A stretch of DNA of 64,000 bases. Origin: Bradyrhizobium sp. ISRA430 (GTDB taxonomy: Bacteria > Pseudomonadota > Alphaproteobacteria > Rhizobiales > Xanthobacteraceae). Both the position numbers and the translations under genes were made by a program. The stretch is taken from contig NZ_CP094516.1 of the NCBI RefSeq assembly GCF_029909975.1, positions 8,410,501 to 8,474,500 on the forward strand. Direction: 5' to 3'. A model generated the notes under the pieces. That model searched no databases. It was not told the DNA's origin and saw nothing but the letters and a program-made list of their open reading frames with translations. Numbering within the stretch: the stretch's first letter is position 1; the number at the start of each line of letters is the position of its first letter. This document shows, in pieces, positions 8,860-16,950 of this stretch.

Positions 8860-10516
8860 TCAGTGCCGCCCGCGGACGTTCCTGGTTTTGGGCCGGCTTG
8901 CTTTCGGCCGGTTGCTCGATGGTCCTGGAGTGGCTGGGCCGGCACGGCCTTCCTTGGTAAGCCGTCGCGTGATCGCCCGAACGAGCGCGTTAGCCGTGTT
9001 GAAGCGCGCAATCCCACGTCGTGCTCGCGCCGCCTCGGAGAATCGAACCGTTCGCTTGACCTTGCCGTCGGTCGGCAGCAGCACGTAATCGAGCACCGCG
9101 TTATTGTGCTCGGTCAATCGAATGGCGGCGATCCAGCCTGGAGGCAGACACGCCTCCCGCTCAATGCTCCAATGCGGCGCGTGGTTTTGCTTCCGACCCG
9201 GGGTCCAACGCGCGGCCCTAACGGACAAACAAGTTGATCCATTGACACGCACGCAGTCGCTCCAGCCGCCCGGATGTGTGTGCCCACCAGCCTTCCTGAT
9301 CGCGCTAACCACCTGCAAGAGCAGCTTGGCCCTGAGTTCCGTCCACAGCGGACGCGAATCGATAAATTCATAGCTCCGCTTCGGTGTGTAGCCGAGCAAC
9401 CGATAGAGATTGCGCAGACTCCCAAAGTGGGTTTGACAGGTCGCGACACAGGGAAGGCCGGGCGTGCTGTCGATGATCAATCGGGTGAGGCGCCCTTCTT
9501 TGAGGAGCGTTCTGCGCAGCCGAACCAGCATTTCCTGCTCGGTGAGGTCGACGCGCCGCTCCTCGATGATCTTGTTGACCTTGACGAAGACGCTGCGATC
9601 AATGATCGGTTCGATACATCCTTTCAGTTCTGATCCACTGCTCAGGGGGATTGTTGATGCGGGTCTGCCGCAACTTCCAAGACTTGCGATTGAACAGGAG
9701 GTTTCCGATATAGCTTTCGTTTCGAAGTACGGCGCCGACCGCTGCGCTGGTCCATGGTGCGGCGGTACTGGAAGCTATGCCCTGCTTGTTGAGCTCCCAA
9801 GCAATCACGGATTCGGATCTTATTTCCAAGAACCTGTCGAACATCCATTTCACGACGGCGACTTCCTTTGGATCACCGGGCCGCACTCGAATGTGATCCG
9901 TGGTGATGTATTTCCGATCGCCGTTCTTCAGCACCCCTCTTGATTGCATCTTTTCATCGACGAGCTCGCGCACCAAGGCGTAACCTGCGCGGCCGCAAGG
10001 CTTATAGCCGAGCCGGGCAAACCGACACTGGCCGGCATGGACCTTCGCTGAAAGCTCGCGACTGTATTCGGCCGCCATCACTCGCTTGATGTTCTTGACG
10101 ATACTAGCGAGCATGCTGCCGTCGTTGTCGAACTGTTCAGCGCAATAGGCGACTTTGATGCCGGCGCGCTTGCAGACGAATTCGTAATGTGCGCTCTCGT
10201 CAACATCCTGGAAGCGTCCCCATCGGCTTACGTCGTAGACCAGGAGGTGACCAAAGTCGGTCCGCCCGCTCTCGACATCTTGGAGCAATTCGAGGAGACC
10301 GGCCCTGTTCTTGAGGAGCAACCCGCTCTCGCCCTCATCTTTGTAGGTGCGGACGAGCGTGAGATTATGCGCGTGAGCGTAAGCTGCAATCACCGCAGCC
10401 TGATTTTGAATTGAATATTGCTGCCGGTCTGTCGACATCCGAACATATTGAGCGGCTCGAAGGGTGAGGAGCGACTTCGGCAGATGGGCCTTGTGAAGTA
10501 TGAGCGCGTTACTCAT
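8860..10516 (-). pseudogene. large serine recombinase, split by one frameshift
   Basis: The 5' part (10516-9599) encodes the resolvase catalytic domain with AAQYVRMSTDRQQYS (nucleophile Ser), VYDVSRWGRF and AEYSRELSAK, then the recombinase domain ending in SYIGNLLFNRKSW. It stops early at RTERMYRTDH. In the next frame the protein continues without a break: GCIEPIIDRSVFVKVNKI, EERRVDLTEQEMLVRLRRT, to a stop at 8860. Removing one A from the GAAAGG run near 9615-9620 restores one frame of about 550 residues, normal for this family. The start has an AGGTGA ribosome site. Large serine recombinases integrate and excise mobile elements; this copy is probably dead, unless the indel is a sequencing error or a programmed shift. 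Confidence 0.85.
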
Positions 10517-10574
10517 GGTTCACCTCGCCACGAAGCCGGTTGCGGACGGATAGAACTCCCTGGGCTTTTGCGGT

Positions 10575-10717
10575 TCAAGTTTTTCGAACGGCGTCAGTCA
10601 GCGTTGGGTCTGGGAAAAAGATTTGGTGACGCTGGCGCTCCGCACCGAGCCGCGCGGCTAGGTCGTGAGGTTGGGCGTCATAGATGAGGGGGCCGATCCC
10701 CTCGGGCTTTCGCGGTT
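10575..10717 (-). pseudogene. unassigned coding remnant upstream of recombinase
   Basis: On the minus strand a frame is open from about 10747 and ends with TGA at 10575. It reads protein-like near its end (LIYDAQPHDLAARLGAER, then FFPDPTLTDAVRKT). No start codon with a ribosome site is evident, and the upstream part coincides with the end of the XRE gene in another frame. It looks like the 3' end of a gene whose beginning was lost. I do not recognise the family. Confidence 0.35.
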
Positions 10718-11041
10718 CTAGCGGTTTTGGGATTGTTGAACGCTTGTTGGCGAGTAACCCGGCGGTTCGAGGCGACCGCCTGGACGAGACTTGAGCCTAT
10801 CGCGTCCTGGATTGCACGAAACGGCGAAACAGCTGACCGGATCAGCTCCCAACGCTTCGGCAATGGTGACGAACTCGATCACATCAAGCCGGCGTTCGCC
10901 GGTCTCGAATTTGGCGACGAAGGATTGTGGCTTGCCGAGCTTCTTGGCGAGCGCCTGTTGGCGGATGCCCGCCTTATGTCGCGTTGCGACAAGCAGCTGG
11001 ATCAGGCGGGCATATTCGGCGGATCTGAGCGACTTTTCCAT
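10718..11041 (-). CDS. XRE-family DNA-binding regulator with shifted C-terminus
   Basis: MEKSLRSAEYARLIQLLVATR opens a short XRE-type helix-turn-helix protein; residues about 25-70 contain IRQQALAKKLGKPQSFVAKFE (helix-turn-helix) and IEFVTIAEALGADPV. Proteins of this type normally end soon after with LFRRFV. Here the reading frame slips after ADPV near 10835: the neighbouring frame reads QLFRRFVQSRTR and stops at 10797, whereas the called frame runs 35 atypical residues further. A one-base deletion explains this. The DNA-binding domain is intact, so it may still function. It diverges from the Mrr-like nuclease, with operator-like palindromes between them. Confidence 0.7.
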   Translation of the reverse strand: MEKSLRSAEYARLIQLLVATRHKAGIRQQALAKKLGKPQSFVAKFETGERRLDVIEFVTIAEALGADPVSCFAVSCNPGRDRLKSRPGGRLEPPGYSPTSVQQSQNR

Positions 11042-11079
11042 GGCCGCCGGGCGGTTTCGAATCGGCGGCAGGCAATCTG

Positions 11080-11100
11080 ATCCCAGATCGGGATTATCCC
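11080..11100. promoter_or_regulatory. operator-like ATCCC/GGGAT array between XRE gene and nuclease gene
   Basis: Three half-sites occur in a row: ATCCC (11080), N5, GGGAT (11090), one base, ATCCC (11096). This forms two overlapping perfect palindromes. It sits 39 bp upstream of the XRE gene start and 155 bp upstream of the nuclease gene, where an autoregulatory operator would be expected. The binding protein is inferred, not shown. Confidence 0.45.
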
Positions 11101-11254
11101 AAAATAGGATCGCATTAACTCTGTTCTGGTAGCGGCCTGCGTTCCGGCTCGACTTCGCGCGCCAGCGGAGCGAAGTCGACCCGTGTTGTTGGCCGTTGAG
11201 CGGAGTTGAGAGGTGGATGGACGGAGACCGGCGCGTCGGGCTCAACCGAGTGGC

Positions 11255-12211
11255 ATGGAGCGTGAATGCGCGAAGGCGCAGCCGTTCAAGGTGGGCGCGG
11301 TGCGCTACATCAAGCTGGGTCCGGCGGGGCGGTGGGCACGGAAGGCGATTTCCGACGGCATCGTCCCGTTCGGCTATCGCTTTGTGGGGCATGAGGCCTG
11401 CGTCGGGGAGGACTGGGACGAGGTGCGCCGGCAGTTGATCGCGGCGGGTCGTAACGACCGGGTGCTGAAGGATGATGAGCGCGAGCTGAAGGAGTTTTAT
11501 GGGCTGGGGGAGGATACGCTCCGGTTCACGGTGGCCGACGGCCAGATCTGGTGGACGTTTGCGCAAGCCAGCGTTTGTGAGGGTGACAAGGACGACCCGG
11601 ACGCGCCGCCTAGGTTCCGGCGCACGCGCACGCCCTGGTGCAACGCATCGCTCGGTGGGGACCCGCTGACGGTTCGGTCCTTAAGCTCGGCCCTGACCAG
11701 CACGGCGAATTACCGGCGGACCATCTGTGCGGTCCAGCGGGCCGACTATCTGGTGCGGCGGATTCGCGGCGAGGATGAGCCGCTGCGGGCCCAAGCCAAC
11801 CAATTGATCGCAGATATGACCGCGACCGCGGTGGCGCTGATCCGGCGGTTGGATTGGCGGGATTTCGAGACGTTGGTCGATCTGATCTTCGCTCACAGCG
11901 GCTATAAGCGCCAAACCGCGCTCGGCGGCGCCCAGGCCGACATCGATTTTATAGCAAGGCAGCCGCTGACCGGAGACACCGCTTGGGTCCAGGTCAAATC
12001 CCAGGCCTCGCAGGCGATGTTTGAGGACTATGTTGAGCGCTTTCGCCGCGAGGCATGCGCGGCCTCGTTGTTCTTTGTCTATCACTCCGCCGAGCGGATG
12101 ATCCGCTTAAGACGGCCGGCGCCCGACGTGCATGTGTGGTCGGCGCAGACGATCGCGGACGCTGCCGTCGAAGCCGGCCTGTTCGGCTGGTTGGCCGAGC
12201 GCGTTCTTTAA
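11255..12211 (+). CDS. Mrr-like restriction endonuclease domain protein
   Basis: The 318-residue protein (ATG at 11255) has an N-terminal half with AVRYIKLGPAGRWA and PFGYRFVGHE, a module found on some alphaproteobacterial nuclease-like proteins, and a C-terminal Mrr_cat domain. In the latter, DFETLVDLIFAHSGY is the first helix, QADIDFIA supplies the catalytic Asp and AWVQVKSQA the QxK of the PD-(D/E)xK fold. Mrr-type enzymes cut methylated foreign DNA. It sits next to a ParB-methyltransferase gene and diverges from an XRE regulator, like a defence cassette. The start is uncertain: no strong ribosome site precedes 11255. The molecular target is unknown. Confidence 0.7.
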   Translation: MERECAKAQPFKVGAVRYIKLGPAGRWARKAISDGIVPFGYRFVGHEACVGEDWDEVRRQLIAAGRNDRVLKDDERELKEFYGLGEDTLRFTVADGQIWWTFAQASVCEGDKDDPDAPPRFRRTRTPWCNASLGGDPLTVRSLSSALTSTANYRRTICAVQRADYLVRRIRGEDEPLRAQANQLIADMTATAVALIRRLDWRDFETLVDLIFAHSGYKRQTALGGAQADIDFIARQPLTGDTAWVQVKSQASQAMFEDYVERFRREACAASLFFVYHSAERMIRLRRPAPDVHVWSAQTIADAAVEAGLFGWLAERVL

Positions 12212-12270
12212 GGCGGTTCGCGCAGCCCGGCCGGCCGTGGATTGTCATGTCTGGCGGCCGGGCAAGGTCG

Positions 12271-13630
12271 CTATTCGGCGGCCTGGGCAAATCCGGCCGC
12301 AGGTGGCGCCTTCCGCCGGAGCGCCACCGTCTCAAACGGCTCGGACGTCGCCCCGAGGACCACATCGAGGCCGCACACCGCCTTCAGGCGGCGCAGCGCG
12401 ACGTCGCAATAATGCGGATCGATCTCGATGCCATAGCCGATGCGGCCGGTTCGCTCCGCGGCGATGAGGGTGGTGCCCGAGCCGAGGAAGGGATCGAGGA
12501 TGATGCCGTTGCGGCGCGAGCAATCGCGGATGGCGTCCTCGACCATGGCCACAGGCTTCACGGTCGGATGCAGTTGCAGGTCCGAGCGAGACTCGCCGAA
12601 GGCGTTCACGCCCGCATAGTTCCAGACATTGGTGCGGTTGCGACCATGTTTGCCGAGCTGGATGTTGTTGATGTGCGGCGCCGCGCCGGACTTGAACACG
12701 CAGACAAGCTCGTGCTGCGAGCGGTAGAACGAGCCCATGCCGGCGTTGTTCTTGGCCCAGATGCAGAGGTTCTTCAGCTCGCCGTAGACGCCTTCCGCAG
12801 CCGTCAGCATGTCCTGAACATGCCGCCAGTCGATGCACTGGAAATGGATCGCGCCGCTGACCGAATGGGCGACGAGATGGCCGAAGACGGATGCGAGGAA
12901 GGCGATGAACTCGGCTTTTGACATTTCGCCGGACGCCATGGCGAATTCGGGATGGCTGATCTCGCCATTGCCCGAGACATGGCCCTCGATCGGCACGTTG
13001 TAGGGCGGATCGGAAAAGACCATCTGCGCGCGCTTATCGCCGAGCAGCGCGGCGTAGGTCTCGCGCCTGGTTGAATCGCCGCAGATCAGGCGATGCTCGC
13101 CGATGTGCCAGACGTCGCCGGCTCTGCTGACAGGAGGCCCTGTGGCGGGCTCGACGAGCCGGTCTGCCGCGTCCCTGCTGGTGTTCGTATCCTCGAACGC
13201 CTCGGCGATGAGGATATCGATCTCCGGCGTCTCGAAGCCGGTGATGGCAACGTCCAGATCGATGTCGAGCTCGGACAGATAATGCAGCTCAAGGCCCAGC
13301 AGCCGCTTGTCCCAGCCGGCGTTCTCCGCAAGCTTGTTGTCGGCAATGACATAGGCGCGGATTTTCCGCCTCGGTCATATCGGCGAGCCGGACCGTCGGG
13401 ACGCGGGAGAGGCCGATCCGCTTGGCCGCGGCCAGGCGGCCGTGGCCTGCGATCACGCCGTTGTCCTGGTCGATCAGGATTGGATTGGTAAAGCCGAACC
13501 TGCGGATGGCTTGGGCGATTTGCTCGATTTGCTTTTTGGAGTGCGTGCGCGCGTTGGTCGGGCGAGGCGTAAGCTTGTCGGTCTGCTGGTAAATGATGGT
13601 GAGGTCACGAAGGCTGTGTCGATCTTGCAA
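12271..13630 (-). pseudogene. ParB-domain DNA methyltransferase fusion, frameshifted
   Basis: A TTG start at 13630 with AAGGAG seven bases upstream opens a ParB/Srx-like N-terminal domain (QIEQIAQAIRRFGFTNPILI, VIAGHGRLAAAKRIG). It shifts out of frame after MTEAE near 13364. The next frame continues it without a stop: IRAYVIADNKLAENAGWDK, then VSRAGDVWHIGEHRLICGD and a beta-class methyltransferase with FSDPPYNVP (motif IV) and DPFLGSGTTLIAAE (motif I), ending at 12271. Deleting one A from an AAAA run repairs a protein of about 450 residues. Such fusions methylate adenine or N4-cytosine and are common in prophages. The intact methyltransferase half might still be made from an internal start (ATG 13023). 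Confidence 0.85.
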
Positions 13631-13708
13631 TGGAAGGCTCCTTTTTGCGGGTTGCAGAAGGAGCCGTAGCGGACAGACGATGCGGCTTCACTCAGAATAA
13701 AGCCGCGG

Positions 13709-14149
13709 TCATTTTTTTGAATGAACCTCATTCAAGAACGACCGCCAGCTCATCGGAAGGCGCCATTCTCGGACGAGGTGTTCCGCGGCGCGTTCATGGG
13801 CCGGTCTTTGATCTGCTGCCCTTGCAGCATGTGCGGACCGCGCCTCGCTTTGCTTGTCGTCGCCGTCCTGGATCTGAGCCAGAACAGCTCTGTATTCGCC
13901 CATAGCGGCCCATAGGCGGAGTTGCGCACAGAGGCTTTTCGGTGGGCGCCCGCGCTTGGCTTTCAGCTCGCGCCGTATGCCCATGATGATCAATGGCCTC
14001 AGCCAGGACGGCAGCGGCTTATCCGGATTTGCTTCGAGCAGACGGGCAAGCTGCTCCGGCGTCGGCAGATTGCCGTTGTTGATTTGCAGCTCCCAATATT
14101 GGAAGTCGGTTTCGTCAAACAGATTGTAAAGCGTGGGCGTGACCGACAT
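13709..14149 (-). CDS. conserved hypothetical protein of accessory islands (146 aa)
   Basis: From the ATG at 14149, 146 residues begin MSVTPTLYNLFDETDFQYWE, a start known to me from a family of Bradyrhizobium accessory proteins; ELQINNGNLPTPEQLARLLE and the basic KAKRGRPPKS follow. The RGRPPK stretch is an AT-hook-like motif, so DNA contact is possible. The last 40 residues are rich in Ala/Arg. It lies 24 bases after the stop of the DUF5681 gene on the same strand, so it is probably co-transcribed with it. Function unknown. Confidence 0.65.
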   Translation of the reverse strand: MSVTPTLYNLFDETDFQYWELQINNGNLPTPEQLARLLEANPDKPLPSWLRPLIIMGIRRELKAKRGRPPKSLCAQLRLWAAMGEYRAVLAQIQDGDDKQSEARSAHAARAADQRPAHERAAEHLVREWRLPMSWRSFLNEVHSKK

Positions 14150-14173
14150 GCGCTTTGTCTCTGAAGAGGAAGC

Positions 14174-14683
14174 CTAACACGGGTGATATTTGCGATGCCG
14201 CGCCAACAGCGCCTCGCCGAGTTCGGTCGGCTCACCTCGCACCGCCTTTAGGAACTCCTCGGTCTCGAGGTTGACCGCGCTGCCGGGCTGCACGGCGTTT
14301 CGATTCCGCTGCTCGATCTCTGCTTGGTAGTCCTCGATCGAGGCTGGCGCCGGGACCAGCAGGAAGCGTCCTTTTTCGGTCGGGTCTTCGGACGAGAGGC
14401 GAGCGCGCAGTTCATCGATCAGGCGGATTGCCATCGGCTTGGCCTCCGCGGCTTGCGCTTTCAAAAGATAAAGGGCGATCGCGAGATGCGACAGCCGTTG
14501 TGGTTTTCCGCCGATGGTGATGGTTTGTGTCTTGAGGGCGAACTTCCGCGTCATAGCGTCAAGGCTGATAGAACCCTTCGGCCGGCCACGCGGATTGCCT
14601 GACTTGCCCTTGATAAATCTGGTATCGCCCGGCGGCGGGACGCGCCCCTGCGCAGACACGCCTTTAGTAGACGTCTTCGCCAT
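14174..14683 (-). CDS. DUF5681-type protein (phage-associated)
   Basis: The ATG at 14683 gives 169 residues starting MAKTSTKGVSAQG. Residues about 18-36 hold TRFIKGKSGNPRGRPKGS, the conserved core of DUF5681 proteins, which are common next to phage packaging or replication genes and are sometimes compared with terminase small subunits. The middle (LSHLAIALYLLKAQAAEAKP) is helical. It overlaps the upstream DUF5681-like gene by 20 bases, so the two are one operon and perhaps a duplicated pair. Biochemical role unknown. Confidence 0.75.
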   Translation of the reverse strand: MAKTSTKGVSAQGRVPPPGDTRFIKGKSGNPRGRPKGSISLDAMTRKFALKTQTITIGGKPQRLSHLAIALYLLKAQAAEAKPMAIRLIDELRARLSSEDPTEKGRFLLVPAPASIEDYQAEIEQRNRNAVQPGSAVNLETEEFLKAVRGEPTELGEALLARHRKYHPC

Positions 14684-15209
14684 TGGACCTTGCCCTTTCG
14701 AGGGCCTCCTGTTTGAGCTTGGCGATGTGCGCCGATTCCGCGTCGTACTCTGCCTTGTAAGCTTGGAAGACTTCCTCATCCCAGGGCGGGAGCCCGACCT
14801 CGCGGATCAGAAGGCGGGTGAGCTCGAGCGGCACGCCCTTCGGCCCGTGGATGACGCCGCTCGTAGGCTCGCGCGGCGGCGGCTCGAGCAGGCCAGCGCG
14901 CTCACAGAGCTCTAAGAACGCTTTGATGGCGCGGATTTCGCCTTTGAGCACGCGCTTGAAGAGGCCGTGCAAGGTGGCCTCGTGCAGGTGCATCTTGGTT
15001 TTCTTGCCGCTGACCTTGACCTCGAGAGGCGCATCGAGCAGGGCAGCAATGTCGGAGGTTTTGTCGCCACCCGCCGTGCGTTGTCGCCGCTCCGGCTGTC
15101 GATGGGCGCCGAACCGCGTTTCCAAAGGCGGCTTGCCGTAGCCAACTTTGTATGTGGCTTGGTCTGTGGCGGGATCGCCGTCGTGCTCGGGTTCGCTGTG
15201 CTGACCCAT
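14664..15209 (-). CDS. second DUF5681-like protein, motif partly scrambled
   Basis: The start at 15209 (MGQHSEPEHDGDPATDQ) has GGAG seven bases upstream; 181 residues follow. YKVGYGKPPLETRFG is the usual lead-in to the DUF5681 motif and DIAALLDAPLEVKV with LFKRVLKGEIRAIKAFLELC is the usual sequel. The motif itself is replaced by AHRQPERRQRTAGG. One frame away the same DNA reads SRSGDNARRVATK, much closer to SGNPKGRPKG, which suggests two compensating indels. The overall frame stays open, so a protein is probably made. It is the first gene of the leftward operon 15209-13709. Confidence 0.65.
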   Translation of the reverse strand: MGQHSEPEHDGDPATDQATYKVGYGKPPLETRFGAHRQPERRQRTAGGDKTSDIAALLDAPLEVKVSGKKTKMHLHEATLHGLFKRVLKGEIRAIKAFLELCERAGLLEPPPREPTSGVIHGPKGVPLELTRLLIREVGLPPWDEEVFQAYKAEYDAESAHIAKLKQEALERARSNGEDVY

Positions 15210-15640
15210 GATCTTGCTCCAGTTTGACGCCTCGGAGCGAGATCTCTCTTCCGGAAAACCCAGAACAAAGCACGCCGAGGCGCGGTCATTAACCGCATCC
15301 AGCTCGTCATCTTGTTTTGCCGGGGTTTCTGGGCAATTGGTCCGGCCAGCGACCGGACGCAAAGGATATTTAGGGTGCGAAATTGCAGTCGTCAAACATA
15401 TTCAAGCCGCTGCAATGCTGAGGGTGACCGGCGCGATTTGTGGACAGGCAAACGGCCGTGATATCCCGCGCGCGAGTTATGATTTCCCGCTGGCGGGGAA
15501 GACATTCCCGTGCCCTTGGTGCGGGAATTTGGCGGAAAACCCCTTTATTTGCGGGGAGATGTTAGGCTTCCGCCGTGCTTGAGGGTGCGGATTTGATGGA
15601 TTTGCCCTGTTAATTCCCGTGAGGGTCTTTCTGGCTGTGC
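15210..15640. other. 431-bp gap with TTCCCG/CGGGAA dyads at island edge
   Basis: No gene is supportable. Between about 15475 and 15530 there are several TTCCC/GGGAA dyads, the best being TTCCCG at 15505-15510 pairing with CGGGAA at 15522-15527. The region separates the accessory operon from the Liv-linked metabolic genes and is a likely boundary of the inserted block, but I found no direct repeats that would define attachment sites. Confidence 0.4.
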
Positions 15641-16864
15641 TCACCGCTCATCCGCGATCACCTTGCCGTCGTTCGGCAGCTCCCCAGGGCTCACCAGCTC
15701 GACCGCCCCGCCAAGCTTCGTCACCGCGCGCAAAGTCGCCGCGACCTCCTCGCGCAGTGCATCGTTCGCGGCCGCTGTTTCCGCCCTCAGCGTCATCGCG
15801 TCGGTCTCGCCCTGACGCGTGACGACGAGCCGCAGCCGCCCCAAATCGCGGTGGCGCTTGCCGATCTCGGCGATCTGCTCGGGGCGGACGAACATGCCCT
15901 TGACCTTGGTGGTCTGGTCGGCGCGGCCCATCCAGCCCTTGATGCGCATGTTGGTGCGTCCGCATCTGCTCGGGCCCGGCAGCGCCGCGGTGAGGTCGCC
16001 GAGGGCGAGCCGGATCCAGGGATGGTGCGGGTCGAGCGAGGTCACCACGATCTCGCCGACGTCGCGTTCCGCGACCGGATCGCCGGTGCCGGGCTTGACG
16101 ATCTCAAGGATCAGATCCTCGTTCACGACCATGCCCTCGCGCGCCTCGGTCTCGAAGGCGATCAGGCCGAGATCGGCAGTCCCGAAAGCCTGATAGGCGT
16201 CGATGCCGCGCGCCCTGATCTCGGCCTGGAGCGAGGGCGGGAACGCGGCACCCGAGACCAGCGCGCGCTTGATCGACGAGATGTCGCGCCCCGCGGTCGC
16301 GGCGGCATCGAGCAGGATCTTCAGGAAATCCGGCGTGCCGCTGTAGCCGATCGGGCGGTAGGCCTCGATCAGCTCGAATTGCTGCTCTGTATTGCCCGGA
16401 CCGGCCGGGATCACGGCGCAGCCGAGCGCGCGGGCCGAGGCATCGAAGATGAAGCCGCCGGGGGTGAGGTGATAGCTGAAGGTGTTGAGCACGACGTCGC
16501 CCTCCCGGAACCCGGCCGCGAACAGCGCCCGCGCGCCGCGCCAGGGATCGGCCTGTCGCCCCTCCGGCTCGAAGATCGGACCCGGGGAGGTGAAGAGCCG
16601 CGGGAACGCGCCGGGAGTAGCCGCCACGAAGCCGCCGAAGGGCGCAGAGGCCCTCTGCAGGGCCGGCAGCTCCGACTTGCGCAGCACCGGAAGACGCGCC
16701 AGCGCCGCTCTGGAGGTCACCGAGGCCGGGTCGAAGCCCCTGAGCCGCTCGGCATAGGCGGGGGCGGCCATCGCACTGCGCAGCACGCCCGGCAGGCGGG
16801 AGAACAGCTCGGCCTCGCGCGCGGCTGCCTCGCGCGTCTCCAGGGCGTCGTAATGGGCGGTCAT
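15641..16864 (-). CDS. PaaK-like phenylacetate/aryl-CoA ligase family protein
   Basis: The 407-residue protein has the layout of the phenylacetate-CoA ligase family: an N-terminal helical segment, RLFTSPGP in place of the P-loop-like Thr/Ser-rich loop, YSGTPDFLKIL, AFGTADLGLIAFE (adenine-binding motif) and DLTAALPG with RIKGWMGRADQTTKVKGMFV (hinge and C-terminal subdomain). Such enzymes make acyl-CoA from aromatic or other carboxylic acids with ATP. It is on the same strand as the Liv transporter genes from 18.2 to 25.8 kb, separated by one gene on the opposite strand, so it probably activates the imported acid. The substrate cannot be told. It is slightly short for PaaK (about 430). Confidence 0.8.
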   Translation of the reverse strand: MTAHYDALETREAAAREAELFSRLPGVLRSAMAAPAYAERLRGFDPASVTSRAALARLPVLRKSELPALQRASAPFGGFVAATPGAFPRLFTSPGPIFEPEGRQADPWRGARALFAAGFREGDVVLNTFSYHLTPGGFIFDASARALGCAVIPAGPGNTEQQFELIEAYRPIGYSGTPDFLKILLDAAATAGRDISSIKRALVSGAAFPPSLQAEIRARGIDAYQAFGTADLGLIAFETEAREGMVVNEDLILEIVKPGTGDPVAERDVGEIVVTSLDPHHPWIRLALGDLTAALPGPSRCGRTNMRIKGWMGRADQTTKVKGMFVRPEQIAEIGKRHRDLGRLRLVVTRQGETDAMTLRAETAAANDALREEVAATLRAVTKLGGAVELVSPGELPNDGKVIADER

Positions 16865-16950
16865 GGCTGGTCCTTACGGGTTGGCATCCGTTGCACGCCG
16901 GCGCCGGCATGGGTATCAGACGGCAACTGCGGTGGCCTGGAGAGATTGGG

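Noticed and set aside
8748..8960. 70-codon plus-strand ORF after a hairpin
   Set aside because: No ribosome site and 101 bp overlap with the recombinase 3' end on the other strand.
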